From: Actinomycetes bacterium
Lineage (GTDB): Bacteria > Actinomycetota > Acidimicrobiia > Acidimicrobiales > CADCSY01
Direction of reading: 5' to 3'
NCBI GenBank assembly: GCA_025464025.1
Contig: JAODBP010000260.1
Location: forward strand, 46,708 to 110,707
Length of the DNA: 64,000 bases
Each line of letters begins with the position of its first letter. Position 1 is the first letter of the stretch. The notes under the pieces are model-generated. The model was not told the DNA's origin and made no database searches. It was given only the letters and a program-made list of their open reading frames with translations. Positions 41,304 through 50,167 of this stretch are shown here, one piece after another. A program made the translations under genes and the position numbers.

Positions 41304-42797
41304 TCACCCCAACCGCGTCAGCACGTTGCGGGTGATCTGTTCGATCTGCGGGTCCCGACCGGCCAGCCCGTGCGCCCAGTCGGTCGACCCTGACGTGATG
41401 ACCGTCGCGCCGGCGTCGTTGGTGTAGGCACCGAGCACGGCGTGGCCGTGGCGAAGGCGTTCCATCGCCTCCGGGTCACGGGTGCCGAACACGCGTGAGG
41501 CGATGTACTCCAACTCGCTCGGCTCGCCCGGCTTGGGGGGTCGGGGCGCGGTCTCGCGGGTGAAGTGCTGCGTCGGGCACGTGCCGAGGATCTCGAAGGT
41601 CGACGGGGTGCCGTCCTCGCCCGTCGGATGCGGCAGCCCGTCGCGGTAGGTGAACACGCAGCCGTCGCACTCGTAGCCGACGACGGTCGCGCTGGCGCCG
41701 AGCACGTCGCCGTAGCCGAGGCCGGTGCCGTCGAAGATCCAGTGACCGGCGCGGTGCACGGTGTAGCCGCCGAGGCCCTGCGTGACGTTGCGGCCGATGC
41801 GGTGGTAGCCGCCGCGGGTGAAGGAGACACCGGTCATCTGGTTCTCGGGACGACCGACGACCACGTCGGACCAGAACGTCGTCGCCTCCGGCTCGCGATC
41901 GGTCGCCATCACCGGGTCGTCCTTGAAGAAGCCCTTGTAGCCGACCATCACGTCGTGGCCGTCGCCTTCGATGCGCACCTGCCACAGCGACGTGTTGCCC
42001 GAGAAGAACGCCGCGTTGCCACCGCGCCCGATGAACGCTTCGACCGTGTCGCGCATGCCGCGGGACCAGTACTCGTCGTGACCCACCGACAGGTACAAGC
42101 TCGCGCCGTCCAGCACCTCGGGGTGCAGCTCGAGATCGGCGTTCGTGCACACCCCGATCTCGAAGCCCTCGCGCTCGGCCCACTCGATGAACGGAAGCTC
42201 CCAGTCGGGCCAACCTGCCGACCCGGCGTAGCCGGACAGGTGGTTGAGCTGGACGTAGCCGACATGCGCGGCGTTCTGCGGATCGGGCGCGCCCGTCCCG
42301 GTCACGCGCCGGCCCTTGCCCGGAGGCTTGTAGAGGTAGCCCGCCGCCATCGGACGCCGCATGGCGACGTGGGTGCCGCCGGTGTAGAGGTTCGGTCCGC
42401 CGAAGTCGTTGTAGGCGTGCCACGTGTTGGTGGCCAGCGCGAGCACGATGGCCGCGCCTGGAGACGGACGCACGACGAAGAACGCGTGGTCGCGCCGCAC
42501 GCTCCCGCCGACGTCGATCTCCATGACGACCTCGTAGTAGCCCGACCGCCAGGTCGGGTCGACGTCGAGCGTGAGCGCAACCGGCCAGCCGCACCCCTTC
42601 GAGGACGCGTCCCTCGGCGTGGGGTGCTCGTCGGCCGCCACTGCGTCGGAGCGGAAGACGACCTCCCGTCGCCCGCCGACCCGTGCCACCTCGACGCGCA
42701 CCGGCCGACGACCCGACGACGACAGGTGGAGACTGACCTGCTCGCCCGCGCCCGCTGACTGTGGCCAGCAGTATCCCGCGACGACCTCGCGCCCCAT
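41304..42797 (-). CDS. N,N-dimethylformamidase beta-subunit-like protein
   Basis: 497 residues from the ATG at 42797 (MGREVVAGYCWPQSAG). An N-terminal beta-sandwich (about 1-115) precedes a large domain with YNDFGGPNLYTGG, GYVQLNHLSGYAG, VGHDEYWSRGMRDTVEAFI and NTSLWQVR, the pattern of the DMFase large subunit C-terminal family. In the true enzyme a mononuclear iron site hydrolyses dimethylformamide. Here only this subunit is seen, so the substrate is open. It lies just outside attR. Confidence 0.82.
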   Translation of the reverse strand: MGREVVAGYCWPQSAGAGEQVSLHLSSSGRRPVRVEVARVGGRREVVFRSDAVAADEHPTPRDASSKGCGWPVALTLDVDPTWRSGYYEVVMEIDVGGSVRRDHAFFVVRPSPGAAIVLALATNTWHAYNDFGGPNLYTGGTHVAMRRPMAAGYLYKPPGKGRRVTGTGAPDPQNAAHVGYVQLNHLSGYAGSAGWPDWELPFIEWAEREGFEIGVCTNADLELHPEVLDGASLYLSVGHDEYWSRGMRDTVEAFIGRGGNAAFFSGNTSLWQVRIEGDGHDVMVGYKGFFKDDPVMATDREPEATTFWSDVVVGRPENQMTGVSFTRGGYHRIGRNVTQGLGGYTVHRAGHWIFDGTGLGYGDVLGASATVVGYECDGCVFTYRDGLPHPTGEDGTPSTFEILGTCPTQHFTRETAPRPPKPGEPSELEYIASRVFGTRDPEAMERLRHGHAVLGAYTNDAGATVITSGSTDWAHGLAGRDPQIEQITRNVLTRLG

Positions 42798-42925
42798 TCG
42801 CCCGACGCTAACGGGGTGAGCTCGACGGCGACCTCGTCGACCCAACGAGCCCTTTCCGGCCGTGGCAGGTGCGTGCCATCGTTGATGGACACGCATTGCA
42901 CCGGCGACGCGCGGGAGGAAGAGCG

Positions 42926-44791
42926 ATGGGAGGTGCGTCCACCGTGCGTGCTTCCGTCCAGGCGGCCCTCGACTACCTGCCCAAGGGCCAGCTGTTGCCG
43001 GAGAACGTGTGGCGGGTCCGCCACCGGGTCCTCAACCTGCTCCTCCGGGCCCACGTCGTCGCCATCTTCACCTTCGCCCTGCTGCGCGGGAACAGCATCC
43101 TGCACAGCGCCGGCGAGGCGGGGATCATCGCCACCTTCGCCCTCCTCGCGTCGATCGACGGGCCGCACCGGCGGCTGAGCTCGTCGATCACCGCGCTCGG
43201 GCTGGTGGCGTGCTCGGCGGTGCTCGTGCACCTCTCCGGCGGCGTCATCGAGATGCACTTCCACTTCTTCGTGATCGTCGGGATCATGACGCTCTACCAG
43301 GACTGGATCCCGTTCCTGGTCGCCATCGGGTTCGTCGTCCTCCACCACGCCGTGCTCGGGGTGCTCGACCCGAAGGCCGTCTACAACCACCAGGACGCCA
43401 TCGACCACCCGCTGCGGTGGGCGTTCATCCACGGCGGGTTCGTCCTCGCCGCCAGCGTGGCGAGCGTCGTCGCCTGGCGGCTCAACGAGGAGCAGGCCCT
43501 GCTCGACTCGTTGACCCGGCTGCCGAACCGGCGGCTCTTCCAGGACCGCGTCGAGCACGCACTGGCCCGGGCCCAGCGCGACCCCGGTCGGCTGGCCGTC
43601 CTGTTCGTCGACCTCGACGGCTTCAAGGACGTGAACGACAGCCTCGGGCACGCGGCCGGCGACCAGCTGCTGGTCGAGGTGGCCCGTCGCCTGCAGGCCG
43701 GCCTGCGCCCGGCGGACACGCCGGCGCGCCTCGGTGGCGACGAGTTCGCCGTGCTGCTCGAGGACCTCGCGTCGGTCGAGGAGGCGGCGACCATCGCCGA
43801 CCGGCTGGTCCAGGCGATCGCCGCGCCGGTGCCGCTCCGCGGGCGCGAGCTCAGCATCGGAGCCAGTGTCGGCGTGGCGATCCACGTCACCGGCATCTCC
43901 GTCGAGGACCTGCTGCGCAACGCCGATGTCGCGATGTACACGGCGAAGGCGTCGGGCCGCGGCCGGGTGGAGGTCTACGAGCACGCCATGGGCGCGGCGG
44001 TGCTGGCCCGCATCGACATCGAGCGAGAGCTCCAGCAGGCGGTCGCGCTCGAGCAGTTCGAGGTGCACTACCAACCGCTGGTCTCGCTGCACGACGGCGA
44101 GATCGTCGGCGTCGAGGCCCTGGTGCGGTGGCGGCACCCGGAGCGCGGGCTGCTGGTCCCCTCCGCGTTCCTCGACGTGGCCGAGAACAGCGGGGTGATC
44201 GGCCCGATCGGCTCGTGGGTCCTGCGGGAGGCCACGGCGCAGGCGGAGCGGTGGCAGGACCTGGCACCGGCGGGCTCGCTCGGCGTCGCGGTGAACCTCT
44301 CCCCGAGCCAGCTCGGCGACGACGACGTCCTCGCCGAGGTGACCGCCGCCCTCGCCGCGTCGGGGTTGTCGCCGGCCCTGCTGACGCTTGAGCTCACCGA
44401 GGGGGTGATGCTGAGCGGCGGGCCGGAGGCCATCGAGCGGCTCCATCGGTTGAAGGCGCTCGGCCTCTCGCTCGCCATCGACGACTTCGGCACGGGCTAC
44501 TCCTCGCTCAGCTACCTCCGGAACCTGCCGGTCGACGTGCTCAAGATCGACAAGCTGTTCGTCGACGGGATCGCCGAGCGGGAGACCGACGCCGCGTTCG
44601 CGGCTGCGATCCTCCGCATGGCCCAGACGCTCGGGCTCGACACCATCGCCGAAGGGGTCGAGACGCCCGAGCAGGCGACCGCGCTCGTCCACCTCGGTTG
44701 CGGCGCGGCCCAGGGCTTCCACTTCTCCCGCCCGGTGCCGGCCGACGAGCTCGAAGCCCTCCTCGTCGACCGGCTGCCGACGGCGACGTAG
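42926..44791 (+). CDS. Membrane GGDEF-EAL protein
   Basis: 621 residues from the ATG at 42926, with GGAGGAAG upstream. The N-terminal region (about 35-180) has five or so hydrophobic helices in a MASE-like sensor with conserved His residues (MHFHFF, LHHAVLG). GGDEF follows (motif intact, about 270) and then EAL (EALVRWRHPERG near 397, LTEGVMLS, DDFGTGYSSL, EGVETPEQ). Both c-di-GMP synthesis and hydrolysis are possible. Unlike the two hybrids at 21-30 kb it has no kinase tail. Confidence 0.93.
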   Translation: MGGASTVRASVQAALDYLPKGQLLPENVWRVRHRVLNLLLRAHVVAIFTFALLRGNSILHSAGEAGIIATFALLASIDGPHRRLSSSITALGLVACSAVLVHLSGGVIEMHFHFFVIVGIMTLYQDWIPFLVAIGFVVLHHAVLGVLDPKAVYNHQDAIDHPLRWAFIHGGFVLAASVASVVAWRLNEEQALLDSLTRLPNRRLFQDRVEHALARAQRDPGRLAVLFVDLDGFKDVNDSLGHAAGDQLLVEVARRLQAGLRPADTPARLGGDEFAVLLEDLASVEEAATIADRLVQAIAAPVPLRGRELSIGASVGVAIHVTGISVEDLLRNADVAMYTAKASGRGRVEVYEHAMGAAVLARIDIERELQQAVALEQFEVHYQPLVSLHDGEIVGVEALVRWRHPERGLLVPSAFLDVAENSGVIGPIGSWVLREATAQAERWQDLAPAGSLGVAVNLSPSQLGDDDVLAEVTAALAASGLSPALLTLELTEGVMLSGGPEAIERLHRLKALGLSLAIDDFGTGYSSLSYLRNLPVDVLKIDKLFVDGIAERETDAAFAAAILRMAQTLGLDTIAEGVETPEQATALVHLGCGAAQGFHFSRPVPADELEALLVDRLPTAT

Positions 44792-44826
44792 GCGGTCCCT
44801 CGCCCGACGGTCACGGTTTGGCCAGA

Positions 44827-45039
44827 ATGGGCGACGTGCCGTACGTCGCGGTCCAGGCCCACAAGTTGCTCGGTGATCTCGCCGCCGTCCGCATGGCGGT
44901 GCACCTCCTCGCCGACGGCTCCCTCACGGAGGAGCAGCGGGCCACGGCCCAGGCCTCCCTCGCCCTGCGCCTCGACGCCATGGAGCACGGGCTGCACGAG
45001 CTGATCACCGCGCCTCGGGGCGACTCCGCCCAGCCCTGA
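44827..45039 (+). CDS. Small helical protein, DHp-like
   Basis: 70 residues from the ATG at 44827. Two predicted helices, with a single His at the start of the first (QAHKLLGDLAAVRMAVHLL...EEQRATAQASLALRLDAMEHGLHELI), recall a histidine-kinase dimerisation hairpin without an ATPase. It lies upstream of the STAS gene and 35 bp after the GGDEF-EAL gene. Function unknown. Confidence 0.6.
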   Translation: MGDVPYVAVQAHKLLGDLAAVRMAVHLLADGSLTEEQRATAQASLALRLDAMEHGLHELITAPRGDSAQP

Positions 45040-45095
45040 GGGTGCAGGTTCATCCAAGTTGATGAGGCCCGGCCACCCCGTGCGGCTGGAAGCTC

Positions 45096-45386
45096 ATGGC
45101 AATGCCCTGCATCGACGTCGCCCTGGCCGAGGACATCGACCTCGTCAACGCGCCGCTGGTCCGCTCGTGGCTCCAGGTGGCGGTCGACGCCAACCCCGGC
45201 GGCACCCTCCGGGTCGATCTCGCCGGCACCTCGGTGCTCGACGAGGCCGGGCTCGCCGTCCTGGTCGGGGTCCTGCTCGGCATGCGGGAGACCGGAGGCG
45301 AGGTCGTGCTGCTCAACGTCGGTCCGTCGGCCGCCGCCACGCTGCAGCTCACCCGGCTCGACCGGGTCTTCGGCTTCGAACGCTGA
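45096..45386 (+). CDS. STAS-domain protein lacking the phospho-serine
   Basis: 96 residues, ATG at 45096. Anti-anti-sigma fold with alternating strands and helices (DIDLVNAPLVRSWL, GTLRVDLAGTSVLDEAGLAVLVGVL). The canonical DSSG, whose serine is phosphorylated by RsbW/SpoIIAB kinases, reads DEAG here. It could be a constitutively active or non-switching antagonist. No partner kinase is adjacent; the REC-ATPase fusion at 19.9 kb is a distant candidate. Confidence 0.82.
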   Translation: MAMPCIDVALAEDIDLVNAPLVRSWLQVAVDANPGGTLRVDLAGTSVLDEAGLAVLVGVLLGMRETGGEVVLLNVGPSAAATLQLTRLDRVFGFER

Positions 45387-45411
45387 GCGGCCGCCCCGGT
45401 CGTTGTAGACC

Positions 45412-46110
45412 ATGGGCATGACCGTGACGACGACGATCGACGACGGCGTTGCCGTCGTGACCATGGACGACGGCAAGATGAACGCCGTCGGCCACGCCGT
45501 GCTCGACTCGCTCCACGCCGCGCTCGACACCGCGGCGGCCGAGGCCCGGGCCGTCTGCATCGTGGGCAACGAGAAGGCCCTCTCGGCCGGCTTCGACCTG
45601 GCCGTCATGACCGGCGACGACCCGGACGCCGTGATCGCCCTGGTCAAGGCCGGCGCCGAGCTCATGATGCGGCTCTACGTCCACCCCCAGCCGACCGTCG
45701 CCGCCGTCACCGGCCACGCCATGGCCGCCGGCGCCCTCCTCGCCCTCTCGTGCGACACGCGGATCGCGGCGCCGGGCCGGGCCAAGATCGGGCTCAACGA
45801 GGTGGCCATCGGCCTGGTCATGCCGGCGTTCGGCATCGAGCTGGCCACGGCCCGCCTGTCGCCCCTGGTCCTGACCCGGGCCGTGGTCCAGGCCGAGCTG
45901 TTCGATCCCGAGGGCGCCGCCGCCGTCGGCTACGTCGACCGGGTCGACGAGGCGTGCGTCGCGACGGCCGTCGAGGAGGCCCGCCGGCTCGGTGCGCTGT
46001 CGCCTGGCGCCTACGGCAAGACCAAGGCGGCCATCCGCCAGCCCCTGGTCGACCGGGTGCTCGCCGGGCTCGACGCCAACCTCCGGGGCTTCGGCGTCGA
46101 GCAAGACTGA
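45412..46110 (+). CDS. Enoyl-CoA hydratase/isomerase (crotonase) family protein
   Basis: 232 residues. The crotonase fold is recognisable: oxyanion segments AGFDLAVM and GHAMAAGALLALSCDTRIAAPG, then GLNEVAIGLVMP. One catalytic Glu (in GLNEVAIG) is present. The second Glu of hydratases is not obvious at the expected place, so an isomerase, hydrolase or other crotonase reaction is possible. Short for the family, as for many actinobacterial EchA-like proteins. Confidence 0.88.
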   Translation: MGMTVTTTIDDGVAVVTMDDGKMNAVGHAVLDSLHAALDTAAAEARAVCIVGNEKALSAGFDLAVMTGDDPDAVIALVKAGAELMMRLYVHPQPTVAAVTGHAMAAGALLALSCDTRIAAPGRAKIGLNEVAIGLVMPAFGIELATARLSPLVLTRAVVQAELFDPEGAAAVGYVDRVDEACVATAVEEARRLGALSPGAYGKTKAAIRQPLVDRVLAGLDANLRGFGVEQD

Positions 46111-46155
46111 TCGCATCAGACTTACACTCCTGGGCAACCAGAGGGGTGGTGCCGG

Positions 46156-47106
46156 ATGGCCGAACAGGTCGTGGTGGCGAGCGTCAACTTCACGCCGGTG
46201 TGGCACGACACCGAGGCGACGTTGGCCAAGATGCGGGCGAACATCGCCGAGGCGGCGAGCCAGGGCGCGGACATCGTCCTGTTCCCCGAGGGCGCGCTGC
46301 GCGGGTGCGGGAGCTGCTCGGCGTGCGCCGAGCTCCAGGGTCCGTGCGACGAGCACCTGGCCGGGGCCGAGACGGTGCCCGGCCCGTCGACCGAGGCCAT
46401 CCTCGAGCTGTGCCAGGAGCACGACCTCTACGTGGTGTTCGGCATGCCCGAGCGCGACCAGCACGACGAGCGGAAGCTCTACAACGCGGCAGCCGTGGTC
46501 GGGCCCGAAGGCATCCTCGGCACCTACCGCAAGGTGCACCTCGGCGAGCTGCCGTGGGTGACCGAGGGCGTCACCTACACCCCCGGCACCGAGCTGCCGC
46601 TCTTCCCCACCCGCTTCGGGCCGATCGGCGTGCAGATCTGCTACGACTTCTGGTTCAACCCGGAGCTGACGCGGATCCTCGCCCTGAAGGGCGCCCAGAT
46701 CGTGCTCGCCCCGGTCGGTTCGTTCGCCGCTCCCGGTCGGCCCGACAGCATGCGGGCAACCGCGCTCTCGCGGGCGCAGGAGAACCTCATCTACGTCGTG
46801 GTGTCGAACTCGGTCGGCGGGCCGGGGAAGTTCGCCGCCGGCTACTCGGGCGAGGCGCTCACCCAGGGCCTGCGTCCCGACCAGTACGTGGGTCACAGCA
46901 TGATCGCCGGTCCCCGCTTCCCGCGGTTCGGCCAGCTCATGGCCGAGGCCGGCGACATGGAGGAGGTCGTGACCGCCACGCTCAACCTCACCCAGCTCGA
47001 GCGGTTCACGACGGTGTTCGACTACCGCCGCTGGCGCACCGGCCGGCTCCAGAGCGCGTCGCAGCTCGTCGCCGACGAGTACGCCAAGCTCGCCGCCGGC
47101 TCCTAG
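46156..47106 (+). CDS. Carbon-nitrogen hydrolase (nitrilase superfamily)
   Basis: 316 residues, ATG with GAGGGGTG upstream. The Glu-Lys-Cys triad is clear: FPEGAL, YRKVHLGELPW and QICYDFWF. An unusual Cys-rich insertion follows the Glu motif (GCGSCSACAELQGPC, five Cys in about 15 residues). Nitrilase-family enzymes hydrolyse amides, carbamates or nitriles; subfamily not assigned. Its TAG shares a CTAG with the converging P450 gene. Confidence 0.9.
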   Translation: MAEQVVVASVNFTPVWHDTEATLAKMRANIAEAASQGADIVLFPEGALRGCGSCSACAELQGPCDEHLAGAETVPGPSTEAILELCQEHDLYVVFGMPERDQHDERKLYNAAAVVGPEGILGTYRKVHLGELPWVTEGVTYTPGTELPLFPTRFGPIGVQICYDFWFNPELTRILALKGAQIVLAPVGSFAAPGRPDSMRATALSRAQENLIYVVVSNSVGGPGKFAAGYSGEALTQGLRPDQYVGHSMIAGPRFPRFGQLMAEAGDMEEVVTATLNLTQLERFTTVFDYRRWRTGRLQSASQLVADEYAKLAAGS

Positions 47107-48374
47107 CGCCGGTAGCGGACCGGGCACGGCGCGGCGGCGCGGGCGACGCCGCCGATCTGCACCGGCAGGGGCTCGGCGTGGTCGTAGGCGGCGTCGAGCG
47201 TGAACGTCGAGAACAGGCGCATGACCGTGCGCGACATGGCGGCGAGCGAGAACGGCTGGGCCGGGCACGTGTGGCTGCCGTGCCCGAACGCCGTCACCAG
47301 CTCGACCGCGGCGAGGGCGTCGGCATCGCGCAGGCGGCGGCCCTTCCAACGCTCGGGGTCCCAGCGGTCGAGACCGGGAGCCGAGTCGAGGTTGGTGAGC
47401 GGCAGCAGCGTGGCGATGGTGGCGCCGGGCGACACGGCGTACGTGCGCGCCTCGTCGGCCACCTCGACCGGCTGGTGCACGTAGCGGAGCATGATCGAGC
47501 GCTGGGCCAGCCGGGTCGACTCGAGCGCGCACCGCTCGGCGAGCTGGGCGTCGCCCGCGGCCACGGCGGCGGCCAGCTCGGGGTGGGCCAGCAGGTCGAC
47601 GATCGTCCAACCCAGGGCGGCGAACAGGTTCGACATCGAGCCGAGGTGCACGAGCACCACGTCGCGGGCCACGCCTCGCCGCATGTCGTCCGGCGCCTCG
47701 TCCGACCAGCGGTCGACGATCTGCTGGAAGAGGTCGTCCTGGCGGCCGGTGGCCAACCGCTCGTCGACCGACTCGCCCAGCACCTCGTCGGCCGTGGCCA
47801 GGGCGGCCCGCTCGACCCGCTTCCCGTTGGCCTGCACCGCGGCCATGGCCTCGGGGTGGACGAACGCGTCGGAGCCGTCGAGGGCGTCGAGGGCGGGCAC
47901 CAGCCGGTCGAACCGGTCGCCCCGGGCCGACGCCTCGCCGCCCCACGAGGCCAGGCCCATGCGGTGACCGAGTCGCCGGGTGAAGGCGAACGCCTCGAAC
48001 ATGCCCTCGGCGCCAAGGGCGTCGAGCTCGATGTCGAGCGCCTGCTCGAGCTGGGCGAGGTAGGCGGCGGTGCCGGCCCGGCCGAACAGGTCGTGGGGCA
48101 TGGTCCGGCGGCCGTCGAACAGCTCCTCGGGGAGCTTCCGGCTGATCATGCGCCAGTCGGCGATGCCCTTCGACGCCGCCGACTCGGGCAGGGCGTAGAA
48201 GCTGCGCACGCCGGCCGGCGAGAAGAGGAACAGGAACGGGCCGTCGGGCGAGTCGACCACGAACGTGTCGCCGCAGCTCGCCCGGGCGCCGGCGATGGCG
48301 GCGATCGGATCGGCCACCTCGGCGTCCCACGGCAGGGCGATCGGCGCCACCTCGGGGATCGGGTCGATCAGCAC
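47103..48374 (-). CDS. Cytochrome P450
   Basis: 423 residues from a GTG at 48374. The K-helix ExxR reads ESTR. The heme loop FGHGSHTCPAQPFS carries the Cys ligand near residue 369 (Ala for the usual final Gly). The I-helix region (HLGSMSNLFAALGWTIVD) lacks the usual acid-alcohol pair (D/E-T), which normally delivers protons for O2 activation. Peroxide-dependent chemistry or an isomerase-like role is therefore possible. Third gene of the SoxR-type operon, 10 bp after the QueA-like gene. No ferredoxin is adjacent. Confidence 0.88.
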   Translation of the reverse strand: MLIDPIPEVAPIALPWDAEVADPIAAIAGARASCGDTFVVDSPDGPFLFLFSPAGVRSFYALPESAASKGIADWRMISRKLPEELFDGRRTMPHDLFGRAGTAAYLAQLEQALDIELDALGAEGMFEAFAFTRRLGHRMGLASWGGEASARGDRFDRLVPALDALDGSDAFVHPEAMAAVQANGKRVERAALATADEVLGESVDERLATGRQDDLFQQIVDRWSDEAPDDMRRGVARDVVLVHLGSMSNLFAALGWTIVDLLAHPELAAAVAAGDAQLAERCALESTRLAQRSIMLRYVHQPVEVADEARTYAVSPGATIATLLPLTNLDSAPGLDRWDPERWKGRRLRDADALAAVELVTAFGHGSHTCPAQPFSLAAMSRTVMRLFSTFTLDAAYDHAEPLPVQIGGVARAAAPCPVRYRR

Positions 48375-48384
48375 GACCCGCAAG

Positions 48385-49419
48385 CTACGGGAGGATGAGG
48401 TGCACGTCTCCGAACTCGTGCCAGAGGTAGCCCTCGGCCAGGCTGGCCTCGTACGAGGCCTCCAGCAGCGGCCGGCCGGCCACGGCTTCGAGCATGAGCA
48501 GGTGCGACGCCTCCGGCTCGTGCCACCCGGTGAGCAGCCCGTCGACGGCACGGACGCCGCGCTCGGGCGTGATCACCAGGTCGGTCCACCCGTCGGTCGG
48601 CCGGGCCACGCCGTCGTCGCCGGTGGCCGACTCCAGCGCCCGCACCACGGTGGTGCCGATGGCGACGACCTTGCCGCCTGACTCATGGGTCGCGTTGACC
48701 CGCATGGCGGTCGACGCCGGCACGATCAGGCGCTCGGGGTACGGCGTCTCGTCGGCCTCGAGCGACGCCACGCCGGTGTGCAGCACGAGCGGGGTCACGC
48801 CGACGCCCTTGGCCACCAGGCGGGTGATGACCTCGGGCGTGAACGGCCGGCCGGCGCTCGGCATCTCGGCGCTGCCCGGCTCGGTGGCGTACACGTTCTG
48901 GTAGGCGGTCACCGGCCAGGGCCGGTCGACGTAGCCGTAGTGGATGGGCCGGCCGTGGGTGGTGAGCCACGTGCGGGCCGGCAGGGGCAGGTCGAGGGTG
49001 GCGATCCAGAGGCGGTCGCTGCCCAGGTACGGGCCGACCAGGCGCGCGGTGGCGCCCTCGCCGAGGGCGAGCACCGGCGGGGGCTCGCCACCCCAGCGGG
49101 CGGTGGCTCGACCGTCGTGTCGCCGGACCTCGACCACCCAACGGTGGTCGTCGAGCTGGGTCGACAGGTGGACGACGGCGCGGGTGCCGTCGGCCGCGAG
49201 GGCGTCGACGGCGGCGGGCAGCGTGCCCGACGTGTTGATGACCACGAGGTCGCCGACGTCGAGGAAGTGGGGGAGGAGGGCGAAGGTGCTGTGCACCAGC
49301 TCGCCGGTGCCGCGGTGGGCGACGAGCATGCGCACGCCGTCCCGGGTCAGGCCCCGGGCCTCGGGCGGCTCGCTCGCCTCCAGCTCCGGTGGCAGGTCGA
49401 AGGCCAGCCGGGCGCTCAC
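48385..49419 (-). CDS. QueA-family protein (S-adenosylmethionine:tRNA ribosyltransferase-isomerase-like)
   Basis: 344 residues from a GTG at 49419 overlapping the SDR stop (GTGA). QueA-like segments include LPHFLDVGDLVVINTSGTLPAA, TYQNVYA-like AYQNVYATEPGSAEMPSAGRPFT, GVGVTPLVLHTGVASLE, and VIAIGTT-like VVAIGTTVVRALE. True QueA adds the cyclopentenediol ring during queuosine synthesis. In this operon with an SDR and a P450, and with no tgt or queG visible, a different or redox-related role is possible. Confidence 0.85.
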   Translation of the reverse strand: MSARLAFDLPPELEASEPPEARGLTRDGVRMLVAHRGTGELVHSTFALLPHFLDVGDLVVINTSGTLPAAVDALAADGTRAVVHLSTQLDDHRWVVEVRRHDGRATARWGGEPPPVLALGEGATARLVGPYLGSDRLWIATLDLPLPARTWLTTHGRPIHYGYVDRPWPVTAYQNVYATEPGSAEMPSAGRPFTPEVITRLVAKGVGVTPLVLHTGVASLEADETPYPERLIVPASTAMRVNATHESGGKVVAIGTTVVRALESATGDDGVARPTDGWTDLVITPERGVRAVDGLLTGWHEPEASHLLMLEAVAGRPLLEASYEASLAEGYLWHEFGDVHLILP

Positions 49420-50111
49420 CGGATGCCCGTCAACAGGTCGGCGGCCCGGTAGCGGCCGCTCGAGGGACGGTCGGCCAGCAGCCGGCGGAGGGCGGGGAGC
49501 ACGGCCTCGGGCTCGGGCCGGTCGGAGATGTCCTCGCCCGGGAAGGCGTCCTGGTGCATCTGGGTCCGCATGTCGCCCGGGTCGAACGACCACACCCGCA
49601 CGTCGGGCTCCTCGACGCCGAGCACGTTGGTGAGCTGGTCGAGGGCGGCCTTCGACGAGCCGTAGCCGCCCCACCCGCCGTAGCCCTCGATTGCGGCGTC
49701 GGACGTGATGTTCACGATGGCGCCGTGCCGCGGGACGAGCAGCGGGAGGGCCTCCTGGATGAGGCCGAGGGGGGCGACGACGTTGACCCGGTACACGGCC
49801 TCGAGGGCGTCGAGCGGGTGGTGGCGGAGCGTCGGGAGGGGGGAGGGGCCGAGCTCGCTGGCGTTGTTGACCAGCAGGTCGAGGCCGCCGAGCTCCCCCG
49901 CCGCGGCGACGAGTGCCTCGCGGTGGGCCGGGTCGGTGACGTCGCCGGCGATGGCGGTGGCGCCGATGCGCTCGGCGGTGGCGTGCAGGGCATCGGCATC
50001 GCGCCCGTCGACGAGGACGTGCCAGCCGTCGGCCACGAGGTCGGCGGCGAGGGCGGAGCCCAGGCCACGGGAGCCTCCGGTGATGATTGCTCTCTTCGAT
50101 GTCTTCTTCAT
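49416..50111 (-). CDS. Short-chain dehydrogenase/reductase
   Basis: 231 residues, ATG at 50111. Rossmann motif TGGSRGLGSAL (TGxxxGxG), NNAS, the catalytic Ser (NITSDAA) and YxxxK (YGSSKAA) are all present. The Asp/Arg after strand 2 (DGRDAD) suggests a nucleotide preference that I cannot fix. First gene of the SDR/QueA-like/P450 operon. A MerR-type promoter ends only about 8 nt before the ATG, so the message is probably leaderless. Confidence 0.92.
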   Translation of the reverse strand: MKKTSKRAIITGGSRGLGSALAADLVADGWHVLVDGRDADALHATAERIGATAIAGDVTDPAHREALVAAAGELGGLDLLVNNASELGPSPLPTLRHHPLDALEAVYRVNVVAPLGLIQEALPLLVPRHGAIVNITSDAAIEGYGGWGGYGSSKAALDQLTNVLGVEEPDVRVWSFDPGDMRTQMHQDAFPGEDISDRPEPEAVLPALRRLLADRPSSGRYRAADLLTGIR

Positions 50112-50119
50112 TGGGAGCG

Positions 50120-50150
50120 AACGTACGAGTTAAAGTTGACTTCAAGTCAA
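50120..50150 (-). promoter_or_regulatory. SoxR/MerR-type promoter of the SDR operon
   Basis: Read on the minus strand: -35 TTGACT (50150-50145), a 19-bp spacer (50144-50126) holding the near-palindrome TTGAAGTCAACTTTAA, and -10 TACGTT (50125-50120). Over-long 19-bp spacing with an AAGTnAACTT core is the hallmark of E. coli soxS and other SoxR targets. The divergent soxR gene starts at 50168. A perfect TTGACTTCAAGTCAA palindrome is also present at 50136-50150. Confidence 0.82.
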
Positions 50151-50167
50151 GGCTGTATCCTCGGGTC

